Origin: Chitinophagaceae bacterium
Lineage (GTDB): Bacteria > Bacteroidota > Bacteroidia > Chitinophagales > Chitinophagaceae
DNA: 64,000 nucleotides
Assembly (NCBI GenBank): GCA_947447825.1
Contig: CANFLL010000010.1
Location: forward strand, 1-64,000
Direction of reading: 5' to 3'
Position numbers and translations under genes: made by a program. Position 1 is the first letter of the stretch; the number at the start of each line of letters is the position of its first letter. This document shows positions 26,517 to 34,058 of the stretch, piece by piece. The notes below the pieces were generated by a model. That model saw only the letters and a list, made by a program, of their open reading frames with translations, searched no databases and was not told where the DNA came from.

Positions 26517-27392
26517 ATGGAAAAATATGTTCTCGCCATTGGCGAATTATTAATAGATGCAATCAGTAACCAATCAGTTACTAGTTTGTCTGAAGCTGCG
26601 GACTTCTCCATTCATGCGGGTGGAAGCCCAGCCAACTTTGCTAGATATCTTCAAAAATGCAATGCAAATGCTAAAATTGTTGCAACAGTAGGTAATGATG
26701 GCTTCGGCAATTTATTGCTAGATAAGCTAAAAAAGGAAGGTGTTTGCTCAGAATATGTACTGCAACAAGAACTGTATGCCACGAGTTTAATTGTTGTGGG
26801 AAGAACAAAAGGAACACCCGATTTTATTGCCTATCGTAATGCAGACTGCATGATTGAAACGGTGGATGAAACATTAATTGCCAATGCGTCATTGGTGCAC
26901 TCTACTGCTTTTGCCCTTAGCAAACAGCCAGCACAAACAGCCATACTAACAGCTTTCGAGAAAGCAAGTAAGGAAGGAATACCGGTATCTGTGGATTGGA
27001 ATTATGCTGAAAAGATTTGGGGAAAACACAATAACGCCCAAGATGTCTTTAATCAATTACAGACTTATAAGCCTTTATTAAAGTTTAGTTTGGATGATAT
27101 GGAAAGGTTTCTGGGCAAATCATTATCTATTGAAGAAGCTAAAGAATACTTGCAAAATGTTCTTTGCACGGCAATCTGTTTAACTTGTGGAGGTGATGGT
27201 GTTTACTACAAAAGCAGTTTAAGTCATTGGCAATATATGCCTGCGCAACAAGTTGAAGTGAAAGATGCCACAGGTGCAGGGGATGCTTTTTGGGCAGGCT
27301 TTGTTAGTGAATGGAACAAAGAAAACGCCATAGATAGTTGTGTTGCCAAAGGAATTCATACAGCATCGCTTAAACTACAAGGAATTTTGTAA
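26517..27392 (+). CDS. PfkB-family sugar kinase, probable fructokinase
   Basis: 291 residues; cytoplasmic ribokinase-family enzyme. The N-terminal substrate lid and glycine motif (HAGGSPANFARYLQ) and the C-terminal PfkB signature (DATGAGDAFWAG, catalytic base Asp256) are intact. The protein resembles bacterial fructokinases, which use ATP to make fructose-6-phosphate. In this locus it would use the fructose released by sucrose phosphorylase. It starts 65 bp after tonB, on the same strand. Other hexoses or nucleosides cannot be ruled out from sequence alone. Confidence 0.82.
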   Translation: MEKYVLAIGELLIDAISNQSVTSLSEAADFSIHAGGSPANFARYLQKCNANAKIVATVGNDGFGNLLLDKLKKEGVCSEYVLQQELYATSLIVVGRTKGTPDFIAYRNADCMIETVDETLIANASLVHSTAFALSKQPAQTAILTAFEKASKEGIPVSVDWNYAEKIWGKHNNAQDVFNQLQTYKPLLKFSLDDMERFLGKSLSIEEAKEYLQNVLCTAICLTCGGDGVYYKSSLSHWQYMPAQQVEVKDATGAGDAFWAGFVSEWNKENAIDSCVAKGIHTASLKLQGIL

Positions 27393-27399
27393 TGTGCAA

Positions 27400-27432
27400 T
27401 TTGTGATGATAACACAATGTCAGCTACTTTTG
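27400..27432 (+). promoter_or_regulatory. Bacteroidota promoter (TTTG -33, TACTTTTG -7)
   Basis: TTTG at 27400-27403 and TACTTTTG at 27425-27432 are 21 bp apart, the best full match to the TTTG/TAnnTTTG promoter in the window. It precedes the ATG at 27454 by 21 bp. Confidence 0.55.
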
Positions 27433-27453
27433 TGCGCTAAATAAAAGTGCATT

Positions 27454-27987
27454 ATGGCAAACGAAATACTGTTCACAGAAACACAACGGTTCAAACAAAA
27501 GTGGCTTTGGGCATTACTAATTGCCATGGCGGTGTTTATTCCGGGGCCAACTGCATTAGGATTAATAAGGCAATTTTTCTTCGGTCAACAATTCAGCAAC
27601 AATCCTTTTAGCAGCAATGGATTAATTCTGCTAACAATTGTAAATGTTGTTTTGCCAATCTTTCCTTTGGTATTGTTTGCCTTCATGAAACTAGAAACGG
27701 TTATAAAAGAAGATGGCATTTATGTTCGCTTTTTACCTTTTCAATTGCAGTCAAAATTCTATTCTTGGGAGAAGCTTACAGAATGCTACATAAGAGAATA
27801 TAGTGCCGTGAACGAATATGGAGGTTGGGGATTAAAAGGATTCGGCAAAAACAAAGCACTGAACGTTTCAGGAAACATTGGTCTTCAGTTAGAAACTAAA
27901 GATGGATTCCGGTTATTGATCGGTACCAATAATCCAAAACAAATAGAAGAACTTTTAAGAAAATTAAAGCAATACAGGAATCTTTAA
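27454..27987 (+). CDS. Small membrane protein (possibly DUF6141)
   Basis: 177 residues with two hydrophobic segments (about 16-40 and 58-82) and a C-terminal sheet-rich domain (VIKEDGIYVRFLPF, SWEKLTECYIREYSAVNEYGGWG as two pieces, LLIGTNNPKQIEELL). It resembles PH-like membrane proteins that some databases name DUF6141. It has its own promoter, so it is probably not part of the sugar operon. Function unknown. Confidence 0.65.
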   Translation: MANEILFTETQRFKQKWLWALLIAMAVFIPGPTALGLIRQFFFGQQFSNNPFSSNGLILLTIVNVVLPIFPLVLFAFMKLETVIKEDGIYVRFLPFQLQSKFYSWEKLTECYIREYSAVNEYGGWGLKGFGKNKALNVSGNIGLQLETKDGFRLLIGTNNPKQIEELLRKLKQYRNL

Positions 27988-28119
27988 GAACTCAACTAAT
28001 GGCATACATCGAAAAGTTTTAACCACTTTATTCCAGTTTTTTATAATTCTAATTAGCGTTAATCATTCAGGTTTATGTATTGTGTATTTTGTTTTGTTTA
28101 TATGATAAAAAAAATGGTA

Positions 28120-28274
28120 GTAACTATTCAGGGGATATTTTACCACAATGGGTACTAAGGCTTTCACCAAGAACACAAGGATTGTGTTTTTTTATTACCA
28201 TTGGAGGCTCTAAACCTTAGTGTACTTATTTTTTTCTAGTGTACTTTGTGGTTAAATAACCCCTGAAGAGATAC
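28120..28274. repeat. MITE-like element M3 with 27-bp terminal inverted repeats
   Basis: About 155 bp. The left end GTAACTATTCAGGGGATATT and the complement of the right end GTATCTCTTCAGGGGTTATT agree over about 27 bp, continuing into ACCAC. The interior holds further complementary segments (CCTTAGTGTAC, GGGTACTAAGG; AACACAAGG). No coding capacity. Ends match element M1, which argues for a dispersed family. Confidence 0.7.
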
Positions 28275-28540
28275 CAATGGTGAATGTATTAATTGAGTTT
28301 TATAGGGTTAAAATGACAGTTTTTGCCTAATTTAAAATCTATAATAGATTGAATAAAAAACTTTTTATTCATAATACTTTAAAAATTGATATTCAATGTG
28401 AAATGAGGTATTTTAATCTTCAATTTTTCAGAAGAACAATCGATTATATTTCCTATAAAATATTTTACAGCTACAATATTAATTACATTTCATTTCTACA
28501 ATTTTTAAGATACCTTTTCATAGTTAAAGGTGCTTTGAAT
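28275..28540. other. AT-rich intergenic DNA
   Basis: Between element M3 and array A4. A 70-codon frame at 28349-28561 runs into the array and has the Asn/Ile/Phe/Tyr-rich composition of chance frames in AT-rich DNA, so no gene is called here. Confidence 0.4.
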
Positions 28541-28735
28541 AACTTTCAAGTAGCACGATAGTATTATCGTGTGCCTTAAATAACTTTCAAGTGGCACGAT
28601 AGCGTAATCGTGTGTCTTGAATAACTTTCAGGTGGCACGATAGCGCTATCGTGTGTCTTAAATAACTTTCAAGAGGCACGATAGTACTATCGTGTGCCTT
28701 GAAAAACTTTCAGGTAGCACGATACCGCTACTAAT
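28541..28735. repeat. 41-bp tandem array A4, about 4.8 units
   Basis: Units of 41 bp: AACTTTCAAG, then a large dyad, then GTGCCTTAAAT. The dyads at 28636-28653 (CACGATAGCGCTATCGTG) and 28677-28694 (CACGATAGTACTATCGTG) are perfect 18-bp palindromes; the first two units have imperfect centres and the last unit decays. The preceding 13 bp (28528-28540) match the unit end. The period is near, but not equal to, twice 21. Confidence 0.95.
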
Positions 28736-28916
28736 TGTGTTATTTAGGTTTAAATGAATGTATTACCAAGAACAAATGGGTGAAATTGTTTTGAAAGAGG
28801 TCGGGATTTGTGAATGGGTTTGTAGTATTATTGCAGGGGGGAAATCAAATTAAACATTAACTATGAATTCTTTTAATGATTGCAGTTTAGAACACCAATA
28901 TAAAAATGCTAGAAAT

Positions 28917-29600
28917 ATGAAATCTTACTTACTCATTATTGCAATCTTTGTAAGTATCAGCATTAGTTCTGCGCAATTCAACTTTGAAACGGATGTTGTG
29001 CATCCGAAAGAAATTGAATTTGCTGCTGATAGTGTCGATAACGTGCATAGCAAATATTTTATAAAAATGGATAAGAAATTAGACTCTACGTTCAAAATAA
29101 GCAAAGAGTTTGATTTTCAATTTCGGCTTTGGAAAGATGCCAATGTTGTTCAAACTATTACTGCGTTTATAATGACACTTAATAAAGGCAAGTGGTCTGC
29201 ATCTTATTATCATTTTAATCCGCATTGGCAGGAGGATTGTAAATATGGGATGGTAAGAGAAAATGTAGATTCGTCAAAACTTAATCAACTATGGCATCGA
29301 TTGCGACAAAATAATATTTTGAAATTACCAGATGATAATAAATTAAGGGAAAAAAAGACTATGTATGAAATTGATACAACACATTTATATGGTATAATTG
29401 GAGCATCAAAGGTGTTTAATGATGGAACTTTATATTACTTTGAACTAATAAAACCCTTACAGAGAAGAAGTTTTTATTATGGCAATCCTGAAGTTAGTTT
29501 TAAAGAATATCCCTATATCAAAGAGTATGCACAGGCTACAATGATTATTTATTTGATAAAAAGATATTTGGGAATACCACTTACTAGTCCTTTTAGGTAA
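28917..29600 (+). CDS. Secreted protein of unknown function
   Basis: 227 residues from the ATG at 28917, which begins a clear signal peptide (MKSYLLIIAIFVSISISSAQ); the frame extends upstream to 28863, but that start would bury the signal. The mature part has no motif I recognise. It contains RLWKDANVVQTITAFIMTLNK, split around a hydrophobic strand, and aromatic-rich stretches (YYFELIKPLQ, SFYYGNPEVSF). Similar lipoprotein-like orphans are frequent in Bacteroidota. No neighbour suggests a function. Confidence 0.6.
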   Translation: MKSYLLIIAIFVSISISSAQFNFETDVVHPKEIEFAADSVDNVHSKYFIKMDKKLDSTFKISKEFDFQFRLWKDANVVQTITAFIMTLNKGKWSASYYHFNPHWQEDCKYGMVRENVDSSKLNQLWHRLRQNNILKLPDDNKLREKKTMYEIDTTHLYGIIGASKVFNDGTLYYFELIKPLQRRSFYYGNPEVSFKEYPYIKEYAQATMIIYLIKRYLGIPLTSPFR

Positions 29601-29663
29601 ATGACCATACTAATTGCTTCTCTGTGAAGCGATTAAAATAGAAAAACATAAAACAACAACAGC

Positions 29664-29996
29664 ATGGAAACTCGGATAATGTAAATAGAATGTAAAGGTG
29701 AAGGATTGACGGGAGAGGCAAATATTGGGCGAGTAACCTTTACTAAAACAAAGCGGGGATTGCATTATAATGGCAAAACATTCCAGAAGATGGGCTCGGG
29801 CTTTAAGGCTAATTATTACGAAACCGAAACAGGAGAAGAGTATTGGATTTCGGGCTACAAAAAGGATGGTTCCGATAGACTTTATGGCGAAAGACTTCCT
29901 ATTTATATAGATGAGGATGTGCCCATAGAATATTGGACAGAGATTAGAAACTTGCCTGCAATGGTATATACAAAGGTTATTAACGGAAAGAAATAA
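29664..29996 (+). pseudogene. Small conserved protein gene with an early in-frame stop
   Basis: The clean coding part (29706-29996, from TTG) gives about 96 residues of a small family common in Bacteroidota (GRVTFTKTKRGLHYNGKTFQ, EEYWISGYKKDGSDRLYGER, IDEDVPIEYWTEIRN); databases sometimes mislabel it. Reading the frame upstream gives METRIM, then TAA at 29682-29684, then IECKGEGLTGEAN. As I remember the family, CKGEGLTGEA is part of the conserved N-terminus. The gene therefore appears to carry a nonsense mutation at codon 7 (one base from GAA). It may be dead, or translated from the TTG at 29706 as a shortened protein. Confidence 0.6.
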
Positions 29997-30011
29997 TGAT
30001 ACTTCCAGTGA

Positions 30012-30036
30012 TAAACAACCTTCCGAAGGTTGTTTA
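30012..30036. terminator. 25-bp palindrome, possible bidirectional terminator
   Basis: TAAACAACCTTC, one central C, then the exact complement GAAGGTTGTTTA. It lies 16 bp after a stop codon on the plus strand and about 100 bp from the stop of the convergent minus-strand unit. There is no T-run, so the role is not certain. Confidence 0.5.
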
Positions 30037-30137
30037 CCTTAACTATTATCTCCGCTAAGTTTAAACCATCTCAAAACAAGTGAACTCCTAGTAGTGATGC
30101 GAAGGTTATGAAGATGATTAAGGCAATTAAGAAAACG

Positions 30138-30779
30138 TTATTTTAAAACCTCTGCAAAAGCGGGCACTTTGTCATAATCTTCATCCATATACTTAAACAG
30201 ATACAGCATTAAAGTAGGTCCTAAATCAATCTTTTCTACATCAATATTTGTCATGTCGCTTTCCAAAACTCGAGAAAATAATTGTTTAAGTTTGACTTCT
30301 TTATTACGCTCAAATCCTTTTATACGAGAGTCTTTTAAAAATAGGGAAGAATAAAATTGAAGGATGAATGAATTACTCATATAATCCTTATCAGGTTCAT
30401 TATTTGATTGAGTATTATTTAAAGCATTATTCAGTAGTGATAGGTTTTTAAGAATACTTTCATCAAGCCTAATTTTATCTTCGGTAATATTATCAAAATC
30501 CAAAGAGATTTCCTGTACACCACTTTTTTTTAAATCACCACTTTCTAATAGCAAATACTTTATGGCGCTTTTCAATCCTATCAGTAAATCATCGGTAGTT
30601 AATCCTTCAATTCGCAATGTTCCTAATCCATAAGGAGACTTCTGCCCTTTGTAACGCCCCCTAGTAGCAACTTCGTCCCATTCAATGAGAGGAAGGATAC
30701 GAAGACCTGTTATTTGCTTGAGAAATTTGGGCGAAAATTTGTCCCCTTCAAAAACTATATCTACAAAAGTGTTATTCAT
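30138..30779 (-). CDS. Uncharacterised protein, second gene of a two-gene unit
   Basis: 213 residues from the ATG at 30779 (MNNTFVDIVFEGDKFSPKF); the frame is open further upstream but overlaps the preceding gene. Soluble. The N-terminal half (GLRILPLIEWDEVATRGRYKG split as GLRILPLIEW and DEVATRGRYKG) faintly resembles DUF4279-type immunity proteins; the C-terminal half is helical and charged. The stop of the small gene upstream (30784) lies 4 bp before this start, so the two are translated as a coupled pair. No function is claimed. Confidence 0.55.
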   Translation of the reverse strand: MNNTFVDIVFEGDKFSPKFLKQITGLRILPLIEWDEVATRGRYKGQKSPYGLGTLRIEGLTTDDLLIGLKSAIKYLLLESGDLKKSGVQEISLDFDNITEDKIRLDESILKNLSLLNNALNNTQSNNEPDKDYMSNSFILQFYSSLFLKDSRIKGFERNKEVKLKQLFSRVLESDMTNIDVEKIDLGPTLMLYLFKYMDEDYDKVPAFAEVLK

Positions 30780-30783
30780 TTGT

Positions 30784-31023
30784 TTAATTTGTGTAATCAA
30801 AGATGCATATACCAGTGACAAAGAAATTATTATGGTCGTTAGGATCTGCAAGCGTCATCAAATAGTTTTCATCCAATAGTATATCCGGATTCTCGACCCC
30901 GAATTGTTTTAAATCAACTTTGAAATCCTTCTTTATTATCTTTTTAATTTCTGTATGGAAAAATTCCTCTGAAACATTTAAAAGTACACTCAATTCTTTC
31001 TTTGTAAAATATCTTACTGGCAT
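30784..31023 (-). CDS. Small uncharacterised protein, first gene of a two-gene unit
   Basis: 79 residues. The N-terminus (YFTKKELSVLLNVSEEFFH) could be a helix-turn-helix-like pair, followed by a lysine-rich helix (EIKKIIKKDFKVDLKQFG) and ENPDILLDENYLMTL. The protein is acidic and basic in blocks and has no homologue I can name. Being coupled tightly to a second unknown gene, it could belong to a toxin-antitoxin or toxin-immunity pair, but that rests on layout only. Confidence 0.5.
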   Translation of the reverse strand: MPVRYFTKKELSVLLNVSEEFFHTEIKKIIKKDFKVDLKQFGVENPDILLDENYLMTLADPNDHNNFFVTGICIFDYTN

Positions 31024-31246
31024 CAGTTTCTCAAAAATACAGTATTATACTATATGCAATATTTATAGTTTAAGGAAATACTCCCAATAGTCAATAACCT
31101 TCAAATGCTTGTTGACCATTCACACAATAAAACCATCGTTTTATTACAATAACCTTAGAAAACATTGTAGTGATTAATCACCTCTTTTTCCTTTAAAATT
31201 CCTTTACTTCGCATCGACAGACAATTTTAAATGAAATGACTGTTTA

Positions 31247-31264
31247 GATAAGTACTTACTTATC
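31247..31264. promoter_or_regulatory. 18-bp dyad upstream of the KDG kinase gene
   Basis: GATAAGTACTTACTTATC has 8-bp arms around a CT centre and ends 29 bp before the kinase start. This is the size and place of a repressor operator; the regulator is not in the window. Confidence 0.5.
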
Positions 31265-31293
31265 ACTATCATTATCGAAAATCTTATCAGATT

Positions 31294-32310
31294 ATGCACA
31301 GAAAAAAAGTACTTTGTTTCGGAGAATTATTATTAAGGATTTCCCCAGCAGCAACAGATAATGAGTTTTCTGAAAAACAACCAATGCTTCTCTACATGGG
31401 TGGTGCAGAAGCCAACGTTGCTACCGCACTTGCCGGATGGAATGTTCCTGTGAAATATTGTACGGTGCTGCCCGATAATTTCATGAGTAAACATGTGATT
31501 GATTATCTTGAATACAAAGGAATCTATACTTCCTCCATTATTCATGCTGGCAGCCGAATCGGGATTTACTTTTTGGAGCGCGGGGCTGACCTTAAAGGGC
31601 AGATGGTGTACGATAGAGATCATTCGGCATTCTCTGAACTGAAAACAGGTGTGATAGATTGGGATAAGGTTTTGAGAGATGTGTCATGGTTCGATTTTAC
31701 AGCTATCAGTCCTGCCATAAACCAAAACGTTGCTGACGTTTGCCTAGAAGCTGCAGAAGCAGCGGCAAGAAAGGGAATCACTGTTTCATTAGATCTTAAC
31801 TATCGTTCTCGTTTGTGGAAATATGGTAAGCAACCAATAGAGATAATGCCAAAAATTGCTGAACAATGTGACGTGATTATGGGCAATATCTGGAGCGCAA
31901 ATACTTTATTAGGTACATCCATTGATGAAAACATACATGAAAAGCAAAGTAAAGAGGCCTATATAAATCATTCAGAGTCTACTTCTAAAGAAATTATTGA
32001 ACGCTTTCCTAAGTGCAAAGTGGTGGCAAATACCTTCCGATTCGATAGTAATGCCAACAATTTATTGTACTATACTGGTTTATATACCGAAGGAAAACAT
32101 TATCAATCTGCCGAGTTTACTTGTCAGGGCGTAGTAGATAGAAGTGGTAGTGGAGATTGCTTTATGGCAGGATTAATTTATGGTTTATATAATCAAAATC
32201 CTCCGCAAGAAGTATTGAACTATGCTACTGCAGCCGCCTTTGGTAAACTACAAGAAATGGGTGACTCTACCGATCAAGATGTGTTTACAGTAAAGAAAAA
32301 TGCGAAGTAA
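31294..32310 (+). CDS. kdgK: 2-dehydro-3-deoxygluconokinase (PfkB family)
   Basis: 338 residues. Cytoplasmic enzyme that phosphorylates 2-keto-3-deoxygluconate with ATP in pectin, alginate or uronate breakdown. The N-terminal FGELLLRISP and YMGGAEANVATALAGW are typical for KDG kinases of Bacteroidota. The C-terminal PfkB signature is DRSGSGDCFMAG, with GSGD in place of GAGD as in this subgroup; the catalytic Asp is kept. The partner aldolase (kdgA) is not in the window. The gene stands alone between an 18-bp upstream dyad and hairpin element H5. Confidence 0.82.
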   Translation: MHRKKVLCFGELLLRISPAATDNEFSEKQPMLLYMGGAEANVATALAGWNVPVKYCTVLPDNFMSKHVIDYLEYKGIYTSSIIHAGSRIGIYFLERGADLKGQMVYDRDHSAFSELKTGVIDWDKVLRDVSWFDFTAISPAINQNVADVCLEAAEAAARKGITVSLDLNYRSRLWKYGKQPIEIMPKIAEQCDVIMGNIWSANTLLGTSIDENIHEKQSKEAYINHSESTSKEIIERFPKCKVVANTFRFDSNANNLLYYTGLYTEGKHYQSAEFTCQGVVDRSGSGDCFMAGLIYGLYNQNPPQEVLNYATAAAFGKLQEMGDSTDQDVFTVKKNAK

Positions 32311-32314
32311 ATAC

Positions 32315-32387
32315 TAGTTGTTAGTTATTAGTGGTTAGTTTTTAGGAAACTAATCTCTAACAGCTAACCACTAATAACTAACAACTA
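32315..32387. repeat. Heptad-periodic hairpin element H5
   Basis: Ten consecutive 7-bp units: four of the form nnnnTAG (TTGTTAG, TTATTAG, TGGTTAG, TTTTTAG), then six of the form nnnnCTA (ACCACTA, ATAACTA, ACAACTA). The two halves pair in a perfect 24-bp stem (32315-32338 with 32364-32387). It starts 5 bp after the kinase stop and ends 5 bp before the start of the vWA gene. Confidence 0.85.
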
Positions 32388-32392
32388 AATAG

Positions 32393-33067
32393 ATGGACGA
32401 ATACATTTCTTTTGAACAGATACCTTTTGGAAGTGACAGCTTTGCAGATAATCCGGAGCCGAGATGTCCTTGTGTATTACTACTAGATACCTCTGGATCG
32501 ATGGCAGGCAAATCATTGGATGAACTTAATGCAGGCATACAAACATTTAAGAAAGAATTGCTCGGTGATTCATTGGCAACAAAAAGAGTGGAGATTGCCC
32601 TGATAACCTTTGGCCCTGTACAATTGCAAGTAGAGTTTGAAACAGTAAATAACTTTCATCCTAAAGAACTAAACACCACTGGCGATACACCTCTTGGTGA
32701 AGCAATAGAATTAGGGATTGATTTGGTGAACCAAAGAAAGAAAGTTTATAAAGAAAATGGCATCGCCTATTATAAACCATGGATCATTCTGATTACTGAT
32801 GGCGAACCTACAGACGCTTACTTTCATGCTGCATCCTTAGTGAAAGAAGGCGAGGCAAATAAATCTTTTGCATTTTTTGCTATTGGCGTTGAAGGAGCAA
32901 ACATGCAAATCTTGAAACAGATTTCTGTACGTCAGCCATTAAAACTAAAAGGATTAATGTTTAGGGAGTTCTTTTTGTGGCTCTCCGCATCTATGAAAAT
33001 GGTTTCGGTTAAAGATCCTAGTAGTAGCATCAGTTTGTTGCCCCCAACTGGCTGGAGCGAACTGTAA
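32393..33067 (+). CDS. TerY-like von Willebrand factor A domain protein
   Basis: 224 residues, a single vWA domain. The metal-ion-dependent adhesion site is complete: DTSGS at residues 32-36, the Thr in NTTGDTPLGEA, and the Asp in LITDGEPTD. This is the TerY type found in tellurite-resistance-like stress systems, in which a vWA protein works with a PP2C phosphatase and often a Ser/Thr kinase. The PP2C gene follows 163 bp downstream. The exact signal is unknown. Confidence 0.85.
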   Translation: MDEYISFEQIPFGSDSFADNPEPRCPCVLLLDTSGSMAGKSLDELNAGIQTFKKELLGDSLATKRVEIALITFGPVQLQVEFETVNNFHPKELNTTGDTPLGEAIELGIDLVNQRKKVYKENGIAYYKPWIILITDGEPTDAYFHAASLVKEGEANKSFAFFAIGVEGANMQILKQISVRQPLKLKGLMFREFFLWLSASMKMVSVKDPSSSISLLPPTGWSEL

Positions 33068-33230
33068 ATTATGATTTCTTAATAAAGAAGAATGAACCAA
33101 TAATTTCCACATATTTGCGCCCAAATGCTCACTTCTTTTTCTAAAATATTTAAGATTCCCAGTGTGGTTCTGTATGCGAAACCTACTTACTCGGTGTTGA
33201 TTATTTATACTATCCAAATGACTTAAAATT

Positions 33231-33992
33231 ATGAATTGGAAAACCATTGGCAAAAGTGTTGTAGGTACTTCTCATGTTAATGCGGAAAAGCCTTGCGAGG
33301 ATGCTTTGCAATATAAAATTGTGACAGACAACAACGGAAATGAGGTACTGATAGCAATTGCTAGTGACGGTGCTGGAAGTGCAAAGTTTGCGAAAGAATC
33401 TGCCATCGTTTCTTCTCATTTTGGTATTGATATATTGGCACATTTTATTAATGAAGGAACGAAGATTAATGAAGCAACTATTGTATTTATGGTTGAAACT
33501 ATATTGGATGAGTTACAAAAAGAATCAACTTCAACTGGCGAACCTCTTAACGAATATTCTTGCACATTATTAGGCTGCGTGCTATTTAATAGTTCGTCCA
33601 TATTCTTTCAGATTGGTGATGGTGCCATTGTTAGAGATGATGGTAATGATGGGTATGCAACAATTTGGTGGCCGCAGAATGGGGAATATGCCAATACAAC
33701 TTGCTTTATTACGGATCAAAATGCATTGTCTAATCTTCGGATTATATTGATGAATGAACCAATAAAAGAAGTGGCTTTAATAACAGATGGCTTACAAATG
33801 CTTGCTCTAAACAATGAAACAAGCACCGTACATCAGCCTTTTTTTAATGGTTTATTTAAATGGTTACGCTTTGCTAACAAGGAAGAAGAGATTGAGATAT
33901 TGGATAATAAATTGAATGAATACCTACTTAGTGAGACTATTAATAACAGAACAGATGACGACAAAACACTATTCTTGGCTACTAGACATTAA
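33231..33992 (+). CDS. PP2C-family protein phosphatase
   Basis: 253 residues. The manganese-binding aspartates of the PP2C fold are visible in IASDGAGSAKFAKESA, in QIGDGAIV and ALITDGLQ, and in NRTDDDKTLFLAT near the C-terminus. It dephosphorylates Ser/Thr residues in the cytoplasm. With the TerY-like gene before it, it forms the core of a TerY-phosphatase module; the kinase often encoded third is absent, since the next gene is rarA on the opposite strand. Confidence 0.85.
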   Translation: MNWKTIGKSVVGTSHVNAEKPCEDALQYKIVTDNNGNEVLIAIASDGAGSAKFAKESAIVSSHFGIDILAHFINEGTKINEATIVFMVETILDELQKESTSTGEPLNEYSCTLLGCVLFNSSSIFFQIGDGAIVRDDGNDGYATIWWPQNGEYANTTCFITDQNALSNLRIILMNEPIKEVALITDGLQMLALNNETSTVHQPFFNGLFKWLRFANKEEEIEILDNKLNEYLLSETINNRTDDDKTLFLATRH

Positions 33993-34058
33993 AATGAGTG
34001 ATAAGTGAAAAATTTAAACATACTTTCTAGCCAAATTTTCTGCTTAGTTCTTTGCATT

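Noticed and set aside
28349-28561. 70-codon plus-strand frame
   Set aside because: Asn/Ile/Tyr/Phe-rich chance composition in AT-rich DNA, and it runs into array A4.
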